From positions 1,883,929 to 1,947,928 of the forward strand of contig NZ_LR027842.1 of NCBI RefSeq assembly GCF_900607225.1: 64,000 nt of DNA, written 5' to 3'. The stretch's first letter is position 1. Every line of letters starts with the position of its first letter. The notes below the pieces were generated by a model. It ran no database searches. It saw only the letters and a program-made list of their open reading frames with translations, and was not told the DNA's origin. The stretch comes from [Pseudopropionibacterium] massiliense (GTDB lineage Bacteria > Actinomycetota > Actinomycetes > Propionibacteriales > Propionibacteriaceae). A program made the position numbers and the translations under genes. Shown here piece by piece: positions 55,262 to 63,219 of this stretch.

Positions 55262-57669
55262 TCCATCTCCTTGCCCAGCGCGTCTATCAAACGGGCCCGC
55301 AGCCCGGGTCCAGGAACGCGCACCCTGAACCATTCGGAATCCAGCCCGGGGAAGGTATCACCTCGACGCACCCCGAGCCCACACGCCCTCAATTTCTCAC
55401 GCAACCCGACCGGTCCCCGAACCAACAGGAACGGAGCCCCGGACTCGACGACGTGCAGCCCCAGGCAACGCAGATCCGCGGTCAGGGCATCGCGGTTGCC
55501 CCGGAGTTCTTCCTGCCAGCGCTCTGTCTCGGTGCGCGCCCTGTCGGAGCAGACCGCCCGGATGGCCGCCAGGGCGGGGGTTGACACCGCCCAGGGTGTC
55601 TGGATCCGCCGGAGGGCCGCGATCAGGGTGGGATCGCCGAGGACGTAGCCGACCCGCACCCCCGCCAACCCCCATGTCTTTGTGAGCGAACGCAGCACGA
55701 GCACCCCGGTGAGGTCACCGCCGAGCAGCGACTCCGTCTCCCCCCGCACCGCGTCCATGAACGCCTCGTCGACCACCACCACCCGGCCCGGCCTGATCAG
55801 TCGCCTGATCTGATCGGCGGGGTGCAGCACCCCGGTCGGATTGGTCGGATTCCCGACGAACACCAGATCGGCCGCCTCCGGGACCCGCGCCACTTCCAAC
55901 CGGAACCCGTCCTCCGGCCAGAGCAGCACCCGCTGCGGCACCACCCCCGCGGCTCGAAGCGCGGCCTCGGGTTCGGTGAACTGCGGATGGATCACCGCGG
56001 GATGCCGGTACCGCAATCCGCGGGCGACGAGGGTGAACGCCTCCGCCACCCCGGCAACGGGCAGCACGCAATCCGGTCCGGTCTTGTGCCAGGCGGCGAG
56101 CACCTCGATGGTCTCCCCCGCCCTCGGATAGGGGGCCAGCTCCACGGCCCCGAGCTCCGCCAGCAGCCACTGCGGAGGGGACGTCAAACGGACGTTCACG
56201 GCCAGGTCCTCAATGCCATCCGCGAGTTCCGCATCGCCGTGGTGGTCCAGGTCGAAGTCCCCCGGGGAAGCCACACTGCGCGACACGATTCCCGCGCCTG
56301 CGGCGGGGTCCGGCCGGTGGCCGTGAACCGCCTCGGCGAACCTCTGGGCCAGCTGGGGATGCCCGGCCCAGTGAACGTGAAGATAGGAGGCGTGCACGTT
56401 ACCCCGGGCCCATCCGTCGGTCCTGGGACCGTCGGGGGTCTCCCATTCCCAGCCGGGTTCGCTGCCGGGTGGGAACTGGGTCGTGGTGCGGTGGAACTCG
56501 TGCCCGGTGATCTCCTCCCCGGCCCGCGCGTAGAAACCGTCCCGGGTCGTCGTGGCTCTCCGGTATCCGAGGGTCAGCCGCGGGCCCATGGCCGCCACCC
56601 CGGGAATCGCCCCGACCATGCCGGTGGCGTCGACGCTGTCGGACAGGTACAGCATCCCGGCGCACTCCGCCACCACCGGCCCCCCGGAGGCCACGAAGTC
56701 CGCGATCTCCCGCCGCAGATCGGCCCGTGAGGCCAGGGCCGCCGCGTGAACCTCGGGAAACCCTCCCCCAAGATAAATACCCGAAACGTTCTCCGGCAGC
56801 CGGTCGTCGGCGGCGGGGTCGAAGACCTGCACCCGGCAGCCCGCGGCCTCGAGCAGCTCCACGGTCTCCGGGTAGCGGAACGTGAAGGCCCTGCCGCCCG
56901 CGACCGCCACCACGGGCCGACGTCCGCCCGGGGGTGTGACCTCAGCGGCCGGGTTCCACGCGGTGACGTCCAGTTCCGGGGCGGACCGCGCCGCCGCGAT
57001 CAAGGCGTCCAGGTCGATGTGCGCGCTGACCTGGGAGGCCAGCCGCTCCATGGTCGCGTTCGCATCGGCCCGCTCCTCCACGGGAACCAGACCGAGGTGC
57101 CGCGAGGGCGCTTCGATGGCGGCGTCGCGGGGCAACACCCCGAGGATCGGCAGCCCCATCCCCTCGAGGGCGGACAGTACCTCGTCGCGATGCTTCGGCG
57201 AAGCAACTTTGTTGATGATCACCCCGGCGAAGTTCAGGGCGGGATCGTAGTGGGTCAGACCGAGCGCAACCGCGGCGACGGAACGCGATGCGTGGGAGGC
57301 ATCCAGGCACAGCACGATCGGGGCATCGACGAGAGCGGCGACGTGCGCCGTCGATCCGAACCCATGGGTACCGAGCTGTCCGTCGAACAGGCCCATCACG
57401 CCCTCGATCACGGAGATCTCGGCGCCTCGGGCGCCGTGGGCCAGCAGAGGCGCCACCCGCTGCTCCCCCACCAGGAATGGATCCAGATTGCGCCCCACCC
57501 GCCCCGAGGCAAGTGCGTGATAACCCGGGTCGATGAAATCGGGACCCACCTTGAAACCCTGCACGGCCATCCCACGAGCGGCCAGCGCGGCGATGATCCC
57601 GGTCGTGATGGTGGTCTTGCCCTGCCCCGACGCGGCCGCGGCCACGACGAAACGGGGAAGGCTCACCAC
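55258..57669 (-). CDS. CobB-CobC fusion: cobyrinate a,c-diamide synthase with threonine-phosphate decarboxylase-like domain
   Basis: An 803-aa fusion. The first ~470 residues are CobB/CbiA: P-loop ASGQGKTT (13-20), a central ATP-binding domain, then a class I glutaminase domain with the catalytic Cys336 (VVAECAGML) and His431/433. They amidate side chains a and c of cobyrinate. Residues ~480-803 are a PLP fold-type I aminotransferase-like domain (CobC/CobD) with pyridoxal Lys664 in SLTKTWGLAG. The CobC part normally makes aminopropanol phosphate or attaches it in the late pathway. The start is a GTG at 57669 or the next GTG, overlapping cobO. Confidence 0.9.
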   Translation of the reverse strand: MVSLPRFVVAAAASGQGKTTITTGIIAALAARGMAVQGFKVGPDFIDPGYHALASGRVGRNLDPFLVGEQRVAPLLAHGARGAEISVIEGVMGLFDGQLGTHGFGSTAHVAALVDAPIVLCLDASHASRSVAAVALGLTHYDPALNFAGVIINKVASPKHRDEVLSALEGMGLPILGVLPRDAAIEAPSRHLGLVPVEERADANATMERLASQVSAHIDLDALIAAARSAPELDVTAWNPAAEVTPPGGRRPVVAVAGGRAFTFRYPETVELLEAAGCRVQVFDPAADDRLPENVSGIYLGGGFPEVHAAALASRADLRREIADFVASGGPVVAECAGMLYLSDSVDATGMVGAIPGVAAMGPRLTLGYRRATTTRDGFYARAGEEITGHEFHRTTTQFPPGSEPGWEWETPDGPRTDGWARGNVHASYLHVHWAGHPQLAQRFAEAVHGHRPDPAAGAGIVSRSVASPGDFDLDHHGDAELADGIEDLAVNVRLTSPPQWLLAELGAVELAPYPRAGETIEVLAAWHKTGPDCVLPVAGVAEAFTLVARGLRYRHPAVIHPQFTEPEAALRAAGVVPQRVLLWPEDGFRLEVARVPEAADLVFVGNPTNPTGVLHPADQIRRLIRPGRVVVVDEAFMDAVRGETESLLGGDLTGVLVLRSLTKTWGLAGVRVGYVLGDPTLIAALRRIQTPWAVSTPALAAIRAVCSDRARTETERWQEELRGNRDALTADLRCLGLHVVESGAPFLLVRGPVGLREKLRACGLGVRRGDTFPGLDSEWFRVRVPGPGLRARLIDALGKEME

Positions 57670-58274
57670 TCGATGCCCTTCTGACCCTTCTGACCCTCGT
57701 CGAAGGGATGCTTGATCTTGGTCATGTTCGTGACCAGATTCGCAAGCTCCAGCACTGGGCCGGGACAGCGACGCCCGGTGATGACGACGTGCTGGAACCC
57801 GGGCCGGTTCGTCAGGGTCGCCACCACGTCATCGACATCGATCCAGCCCCATTCCAGCGGATAGGTGAACTCGTCGAGGACGTAGAGCCCGTGGGTCTGC
57901 TCTGCCAGACGGCGTTTCACCTCTCCCCAACCGTCACGGGCGGCCCGGGCGGGGTCGTCCTCGGAGGCCTTCCTTGTCCAGGACCATCCGGATCCCATTT
58001 TGTGCCACTCGACGGGACCGCCCTGACCGGTTTCCTCGTGCAGCTTTCCCAAGGCCTCGAGAGCGGTCTGCTCACCGATCCGCCACTTCGCCGACTTCAC
58101 GAACTGGAAGACCCCGATGCTCCATCCCTGGTTCCAGCCGCGCAGCGCCAGGCCGAAGGCCGCCGTGGATTTTCCCTTCCCCTCGCCCTGGTTGACGATC
58201 ACCATGGGCCGGTTCCGCCGTTGCTTGGTGGTCAATCCGTCGTCGGGCACGGTCTCCGGGGTTCCCTGGGCCAT
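57663..58274 (-). CDS. cobO: corrinoid adenosyltransferase
   Basis: A 203-aa CobA/CobO-type P-loop adenosyltransferase that attaches 5'-deoxyadenosine to the cobalt. The nucleotide motif is QGEGKGKSTAAFGLALR. Walker B-like VLDEFTYPLEWG and the C-terminal VTNMTKIKHP are conserved. It starts at an ATG overlapping the chelatase stop by one base (TGATG) and runs into the cobB-cobC fusion. Confidence 0.95.
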   Translation of the reverse strand: MAQGTPETVPDDGLTTKQRRNRPMVIVNQGEGKGKSTAAFGLALRGWNQGWSIGVFQFVKSAKWRIGEQTALEALGKLHEETGQGGPVEWHKMGSGWSWTRKASEDDPARAARDGWGEVKRRLAEQTHGLYVLDEFTYPLEWGWIDVDDVVATLTNRPGFQHVVITGRRCPGPVLELANLVTNMTKIKHPFDEGQKGQKGIEW

Positions 58275-60310
58275 CAGGCCACCTCCTTGGCTTGCAGGCT
58301 GCCGCGCACCACATCGGTGATGGCGGCGGGATCGAGTTCGGCCATGGGAACCAGCTCGGCGCCGAGACGAACCGCCAGGTCCCGGGCCAGACCGAGGCGC
58401 ATCGGCCCGGTCTCACAGTCGATGACCACACAGTCGAAACCGCGCATGGCCAGTGCATCCGCCGCCGCCTTCGAGCGGGCCAGGGCCCCCTTGCCTGCGG
58501 TGGCGCGGCCGTCACTGAGCAGCACGAGAATCGGGCGCCGGGTCGGATCCTTGACGGCCTCGGTGGCAAGCACCTGGGCCGCGCACTCGATGCCCTCCGC
58601 AAGCGGGGTCCGCCCCCCGTGGGGAAGCTCGTCGAGACGCACGGCGGCTGCCTCGATGGAGCCGGTCGGCGGCAGCACCAACTCGGCGGAATCGCCGCGG
58701 AAGGTGACCATCCCCACCTTGTCGCGACGCTGGTAGGCGTCCAGCAGCAGCGACAGCACCGCTGTCTTGACCGTCTCCATCCGGCGCCTGGCCCCCATCG
58801 ACCCGGATGCGTCCACGACGAACAGAACCAGGTTCGACTCACGACCCTCACGGCGTGCGCGGCGCACGTCGTCGCCGGCGATCCGCAGTCGTTGGCCTGG
58901 TTCGTGGCCGCGTTCTGCCTGCCGGGGAGCTGCGGCCTTGATCGTCGCGGGGACGTGCCAGGCACCGGTCCGGGCCCTCGGATCGACCCCGACCATCCGG
59001 CCGTGACTGGTCAGGGCACGACTGCGACGTCCCGGCGATCCCTCACCCAGTCCCTTGGCCCGCAACACCCGGGGCCTGTACGGTTCGCCCGCGAGGCTCA
59101 GGCCGACGGGTGCCTGGCCCTGTTCGGGGGGTGGCGGGGATGTCTGCTCCCGGTCCTTCAGATCCTTCGGATCGGACTGCTCAGGAATTGGTTCCTGTTG
59201 CGAGGGCGGAGGCCCGGGCGTGTCCTCGGAGGCAGCATCATCCGGATCCGTGGTTTCGTCCTCGGTTCCCCGGTCGGGTTCAGGCGCCGGATCAGGGTCC
59301 GGTTCCGGTTCGTCGTCGCCGAGGAGCTGATCGAGAAGTTCCTCGTCCAGACCGGGCGCGTCGAACGGTTTGCGGCGGCGGCGGTGTGGCAGCGCGAGCA
59401 GGGCGGCGACGCGAATGTCGGCCCGGGTGACTCGGGAACGTCCTTCCCAGGCGGCATTGGCGCGGGCGGCGCGGGCCGTGACGATGTCTGCCCGCATGCC
59501 GTCGACATCGAAGCCCGCGCACACCTCCGCGATCTTTCGCAGCATCGAGTCCGGCAACGCCACGTCCTCAACCGTCCGCTGAGCCGCTGCTATCCGGGTG
59601 GCCAGTTCGGTCTGCTCGGCCTCGTGCCGTGCACGGAACCCGACGGGGTCGGAGTCGAAGGCCATGCGGCGTCGCACGATTTCCACGCGTACGTCCGGGT
59701 CACGAGGGGCGGTGACCTCGACGGTCAGTCCGAAACGGTCTAGGAGCTGCGGACGCAGCTCCCCTTCCTCCGGGTTCATGGTGCCGACCAGCATCAGGCG
59801 GGCAGCGTGTGCGACCGACACCCCGTCGCGTTCCACCGTGCTGCGTCCCATGGCCGCGGCGTCGAGGAGAAGGTCCACCAGGTGATCGTGAAGCAGGTTG
59901 ACCTCGTCGACGTAGAGAATTCCCCGGTGCGCTGCGGCCAGCAGCCCCGGTTCGAAGGTGGTCTGTCCCTTGCCGAGAGCCGCCTGCAGGTCCAGTGATC
60001 CCGTGACACGGTCCTCGGAGGCACCCACCGGTAGTTCGACCAGCGGAACCTGCGCCTGGTGGTGTTCCGGGGCCGAGTGGGGACCGTCAAGACAATCGGG
60101 ATCCGGCCGGGCCGGGTCGCAGCGGAAACGACATCCGTCGACAACCTCTTGGCGGGGCAGCACCTCGGTGAGGGCCCGGACCATGGTGGACTTCGCCGTG
60201 CCCTTCTCGCCTCGCACGAGGACGCCACCGATCTCCGGGGAGATGCTGGCCAGGATCAGGGCACGCGCCATGTCCTCGGCCCCGAGGACCGCGGTGAATG
60301 GGAACTTCAT
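58274..60310 (-). CDS. fused ChlI/ChlD-type magnesium/cobalt chelatase subunit
   Basis: A 678-aa protein. The N-terminal AAA+ domain has P-loop GEKGTAKST (34-42) and Walker B ILYVDEVNLLHDH. An acidic/Pro-rich linker (~330-420) connects it to a C-terminal VWA domain with the MIDAS motif VVDASGSM near residue 500. In actinobacteria such I-D fusions serve as the ATPase partner of CobN-type cobaltochelatase for cobalt insertion. No cobN is in this window. It lies directly behind a cobalamin riboswitch. Confidence 0.9.
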   Translation of the reverse strand: MKFPFTAVLGAEDMARALILASISPEIGGVLVRGEKGTAKSTMVRALTEVLPRQEVVDGCRFRCDPARPDPDCLDGPHSAPEHHQAQVPLVELPVGASEDRVTGSLDLQAALGKGQTTFEPGLLAAAHRGILYVDEVNLLHDHLVDLLLDAAAMGRSTVERDGVSVAHAARLMLVGTMNPEEGELRPQLLDRFGLTVEVTAPRDPDVRVEIVRRRMAFDSDPVGFRARHEAEQTELATRIAAAQRTVEDVALPDSMLRKIAEVCAGFDVDGMRADIVTARAARANAAWEGRSRVTRADIRVAALLALPHRRRRKPFDAPGLDEELLDQLLGDDEPEPDPDPAPEPDRGTEDETTDPDDAASEDTPGPPPSQQEPIPEQSDPKDLKDREQTSPPPPEQGQAPVGLSLAGEPYRPRVLRAKGLGEGSPGRRSRALTSHGRMVGVDPRARTGAWHVPATIKAAAPRQAERGHEPGQRLRIAGDDVRRARREGRESNLVLFVVDASGSMGARRRMETVKTAVLSLLLDAYQRRDKVGMVTFRGDSAELVLPPTGSIEAAAVRLDELPHGGRTPLAEGIECAAQVLATEAVKDPTRRPILVLLSDGRATAGKGALARSKAAADALAMRGFDCVVIDCETGPMRLGLARDLAVRLGAELVPMAELDPAAITDVVRGSLQAKEVA

Positions 60311-60445
60311 GTGATTCGGGTATGCCTTCCTGTGGGTCCGCGCCCACGTCGCAGTTGGCTGGGTCGATGGCCTGGCTCACCCTAGGGGTACACAGTGGCG
60401 GGACCGCTGCGGATTCGCACCGCATTCCGCACCCAGCTGCTTCAT
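60311..60445 (-). promoter_or_regulatory. cobalamin riboswitch upstream of the chelatase operon
   Basis: The minus strand has a near-consensus aptamer core: GCGGTGCGAATCCGC, then AGCGGTCCCGCCACTGTG and GTGAGCCAGGCC. It is followed by a small hairpin (GTGGG ... CCCAC, 60331-60346) and an AGGAAGG Shine-Dalgarno before the ATG of the chelatase gene. Ligand binding would be expected to turn the cobA-cobO-chelatase run off. Confidence 0.9.
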
Positions 60446-60456
60446 TGTTCCACAAT
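60444..60456. promoter_or_regulatory. palindrome in the chelatase/cobL divergent promoter region
   Basis: Perfect palindrome ATTGT-TCC-ACAAT between the riboswitch and the cobL start. Its core fits the TNGTNNNACNA pattern of FadR-subfamily GntR operators, as does the site at the lldP promoter. It overlaps the region where both promoters should lie. Confidence 0.45.
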
Positions 60457-60475
60457 CCGGATAAGCTCTCTCACC

Positions 60476-61681
60476 GTGATCGATGTCGTTGGCGTACCGG
60501 CGTCCGGGCTCGAGGAACTTCCGGCGAAACTGCGGGAGTTGGTGGCCTCGGCGCCGGTCGTGGTGGGTGGCGCCAGGCACCTGGGGATGCTTCCCGACTC
60601 CTCGCGCGGTGTGCCGTGGCCCACGCCGCTGCGCGCCGGATTGGCGCGGTTGTTCGAGGAACTGGGCGACGATGTGGTGGTGCTCGCCTCCGGTGACCCG
60701 TTGTTGTCGGGAGTGGCCACCACTCTCATGGAGGTGTTGGGTGCGGAACGCGTCCGGGTGCATCCTGCGTTGTCATCGGAAACGCTCGCGCGTTCTCGGA
60801 TGCTGTGGCCCGCCGAGACAACCGACTGGGTTTCGTTGGTAGGACGTGATCCTCGGCGCGTGCTGGCGCTGGCCGCTCCCGGTGAGCGGGTCATAGCCCT
60901 GTCCGCGGATCAGACCACCCCGGGTGAGCTGGCCCGGATCCTGATGACGGCGGGGTGGGGCACCTCGGCCATGACGGTGCTCGGCAATCTCGGCACATCA
61001 CGGGAGACCCGGCAGGATTTCACGGCAGAAACCCTCGCTGCGCACCGGGAGGAACTGCCGCGCCTGAACGTGGTGGCAATTGAGTTCAGCACCGGCGCGC
61101 ATCCCGTGGTCGCCGGGCCGTTGCTGCCTGACGACGCCTTCACCCATGACGGACAGTTGACGAAGCAACCGATGCGGCTGCTCGCGTTGGCGGCACTGGT
61201 GCCGGCGCGCGGACAGGTGCTGTGGGACGTCGGAACGGGGTCGGGAAGCATGGGCATCTCCTGGTGCCGCAGTGCTCCCGGCACCCGTACCGTCGCTTTT
61301 GAGAAACGCGGAGATCGCGCTGCCCGGGCCCGCGGCAATGCGGCTCGTCTGGGGGTGGCCGACCGTTTCGAGGTGCGGGTGGGGGACGCCTTGGCCCTGA
61401 TGTCCGATCCATCACTACCCACCCCGGACGCCATTTTCTTCGGCGGGGGAGCCAACGCGGACACCTGCGAGGTCGCGCTGTCCGCGCTTCCCACCGGAGG
61501 GCGGCTGGTGATCCACTCCGTCACCCTGGAGACCGATGCCCTGCTCACTGGTTTGCAGGCCCGGGTCGGAGGCGAGTTGACGAAGATCTCGTTGGAGACC
61601 GCGAAGCCTCTCGGCTCGTTCCGCGGCTGGCAGCCAGCACGAGCAATCACCTGCTACTCGTTGATCAAGGAGACCTCATGA
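60476..61681 (+). CDS. cobL: precorrin-6Y C5,15-methyltransferase (decarboxylating), CbiE-CbiT fusion
   Basis: A 401-aa enzyme. The N-terminal CbiE-type methyltransferase domain has VVVLASGDPLLSGV. The C-terminal CbiT-type domain has the SAM motif WDVGTGSGSMGISW and an FFGGGAN segment. It methylates C5 and C15 and decarboxylates the acetate side chain. The start is a GTG (60476), with a possible -10 TAAGCT only 8 bp upstream, so the transcript may be leaderless and outside the riboswitch. Confidence 0.93.
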   Translation: MIDVVGVPASGLEELPAKLRELVASAPVVVGGARHLGMLPDSSRGVPWPTPLRAGLARLFEELGDDVVVLASGDPLLSGVATTLMEVLGAERVRVHPALSSETLARSRMLWPAETTDWVSLVGRDPRRVLALAAPGERVIALSADQTTPGELARILMTAGWGTSAMTVLGNLGTSRETRQDFTAETLAAHREELPRLNVVAIEFSTGAHPVVAGPLLPDDAFTHDGQLTKQPMRLLALAALVPARGQVLWDVGTGSGSMGISWCRSAPGTRTVAFEKRGDRAARARGNAARLGVADRFEVRVGDALALMSDPSLPTPDAIFFGGGANADTCEVALSALPTGGRLVIHSVTLETDALLTGLQARVGGELTKISLETAKPLGSFRGWQPARAITCYSLIKETS

Positions 61682-62421
61682 CCGTTCATTTCATCGGCGC
61701 CGGGCCGGGTGCCGCCGATCTGTTGACCCTGCGTGGCGCCGAGTTGCTGCGCACGTCCCCGGTCTGCCTGTACGCGGGCACCTACATCGAGCAGGTGTTG
61801 GCCCACTGCCCCGAGGACGGGGAACGAATCGACACCCAACACCTGAACCTGGATGCCATCACCGAGCATCTGGTCCGGGCTCACCGTGAGGGAAAGGACG
61901 TCGCCAGGCTGTGTTCCGGGGACCCGTCGATCTATTCGGCCATCGCTGAGCAGACCCGCCGTCTCGACGAAGCTGGTGTGCCGTGGGACGTCACGCCCGG
62001 GGTCCCCGCCTATGCGGCGGCTGCTTCGTTGATCGGCAAAGAACTGACGGTCCCGGAGGTGGCGCAGACGGTGATCCTGACACGCGCCCAGAAGGATTCG
62101 ACGGCGATGCCGGAGACCGAGGGCCTGGACTATCTGGCGGCCTCGAGGGCGACCCTGGCGATTCATCTGGCGATCCGTCACACTGCCCGTTTGCAGGAGC
62201 AGCTGCTTCCCCACTACGGCAGCGACTGCCCGGTCGTGATCGTCGGCAACGCCACCCAACCGGATCAACAGCTCATCCGCACCACCGTCGCGGGCATGCA
62301 TGACGCCGCGGTCGCATCGGGGCTGCGCCAAGCAGCGATCATTCTTGTCGGTGAGGCCCTGCGGGCCGAGGATTTCGTGGACTCTCACCTCTACAGCTCC
62401 CGTTGCGCCCCGAGGGGCTGA
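61678..62421 (+). CDS. cobM: precorrin-4 C11-methyltransferase
   Basis: A 247-aa SAM-dependent uroporphyrin-type methyltransferase acting on precorrin-4. Family motifs are FIGAGPGAADLLTLRG, LCSGDPSIYSAIAEQ and TRAQKDSTAMPE. The ATG overlaps the cobL stop (ATGA), giving strict coupling. It is of normal length, and no further cob gene follows on this strand in the window. Confidence 0.95.
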   Translation: MTVHFIGAGPGAADLLTLRGAELLRTSPVCLYAGTYIEQVLAHCPEDGERIDTQHLNLDAITEHLVRAHREGKDVARLCSGDPSIYSAIAEQTRRLDEAGVPWDVTPGVPAYAAAASLIGKELTVPEVAQTVILTRAQKDSTAMPETEGLDYLAASRATLAIHLAIRHTARLQEQLLPHYGSDCPVVIVGNATQPDQQLIRTTVAGMHDAAVASGLRQAAIILVGEALRAEDFVDSHLYSSRCAPRG

Positions 62422-62485
62422 AACGACTCCTCCGCAATTCCTCCCAGCACGAACACCTAGGACGTACAGAGCCTAGGATCGTGTC

Positions 62486-62887
62486 ATGAGGAGCGTTCGG
62501 GGCCGCGGCGAGCGTGGCGCCATCACGGTGTGGACAGCGGTCGTGCTGATCGCTTTCGTCCTGATCGTCGGAATCGGAGTGGACTTCGCCGGCCACACCA
62601 GAGCCACACAGGAAGCCCGCAGCATCGCCGCAGAAGCAGCCCGCGCGGGAAACCAACGCCTGAAACTGGTCGGCGGGCGCCTGAAACCCGAACCCGATGT
62701 CGCGAAACAAGCGGCCGAGAACTATGTGGCGGCGTCCCGATTCCACGGCACGGCCCGGGTGATCGGCGACACCATCGTCGAGGTGGAGGTGACGGGGGAA
62801 TACACCTGCACCTTCCTGAACATTGTGGGCATCACCACTCTTCCGGTCAGGGCGAAAGGAACATCCGAGCTGCATCACTCCTCCTAG
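62486..62887 (+). CDS. TadE/TadG-like pilus assembly protein
   Basis: A 133-aa protein with a short positively charged N-terminus (RGRGERGAITVW), one transmembrane helix (residues ~15-33) and a helix rich in Ala/Arg. That is the layout of TadE/TadG minor pilins, where the Arg-Gly-Ala entry to the helix matters. The rest is predicted extracellular. No other tad gene is visible, so it may be an orphan. The region upstream has no Shine-Dalgarno and a TAGGAT -10 six bases before the ATG, so the transcript may be leaderless. Confidence 0.7.
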   Translation: MRSVRGRGERGAITVWTAVVLIAFVLIVGIGVDFAGHTRATQEARSIAAEAARAGNQRLKLVGGRLKPEPDVAKQAAENYVAASRFHGTARVIGDTIVEVEVTGEYTCTFLNIVGITTLPVRAKGTSELHHSS

Positions 62888-63219
62888 AAATCCTAAAAAA
62901 GGGGGACGCCGTCACCCCCATCCTCTTCACGCGACCAGCCCACCGGTCTCCACGAACCACACTGTTCCCCCGAAGATCCCGCACGTGAAGCTCCGCCACG
63001 ACAACCGCCCCGAGACACACCAAAGCTTGTTCACGACCGCCTTCAGCCTCATCCTGGCCAAAAGTTTCGCCGGTTGCTGCAGCCCACGTGAACAAGCCTC
63101 GGCACTTTCGTCATTCTCATCAAACCCGCAGCTTTCCCGCAGACCCTTCGCCACAGCGATCCTGACCACCGCCATGCCTGAGTCCTCCGAACGCCCCACA
63201 GGATCGACACAAGAAGCTC
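62888..63219. other. intergenic region between the TadE-like gene and the cysteine-containing protein gene
   Basis: 332 bp. Apart from the terminator near its left end, I see no gene, repeat or convincing structure. Short open frames here have no supporting motif. Confidence 0.5.
62895..62919 (-). terminator. terminator for the minus-strand gene at 63220
   Basis: GGGGG ... CCCCC stem with inner GAC/GTC pairing (62901-62919), followed on the minus strand by six T (62900-62895). It may also act weakly for the plus-strand TadE-like gene. Confidence 0.65.
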
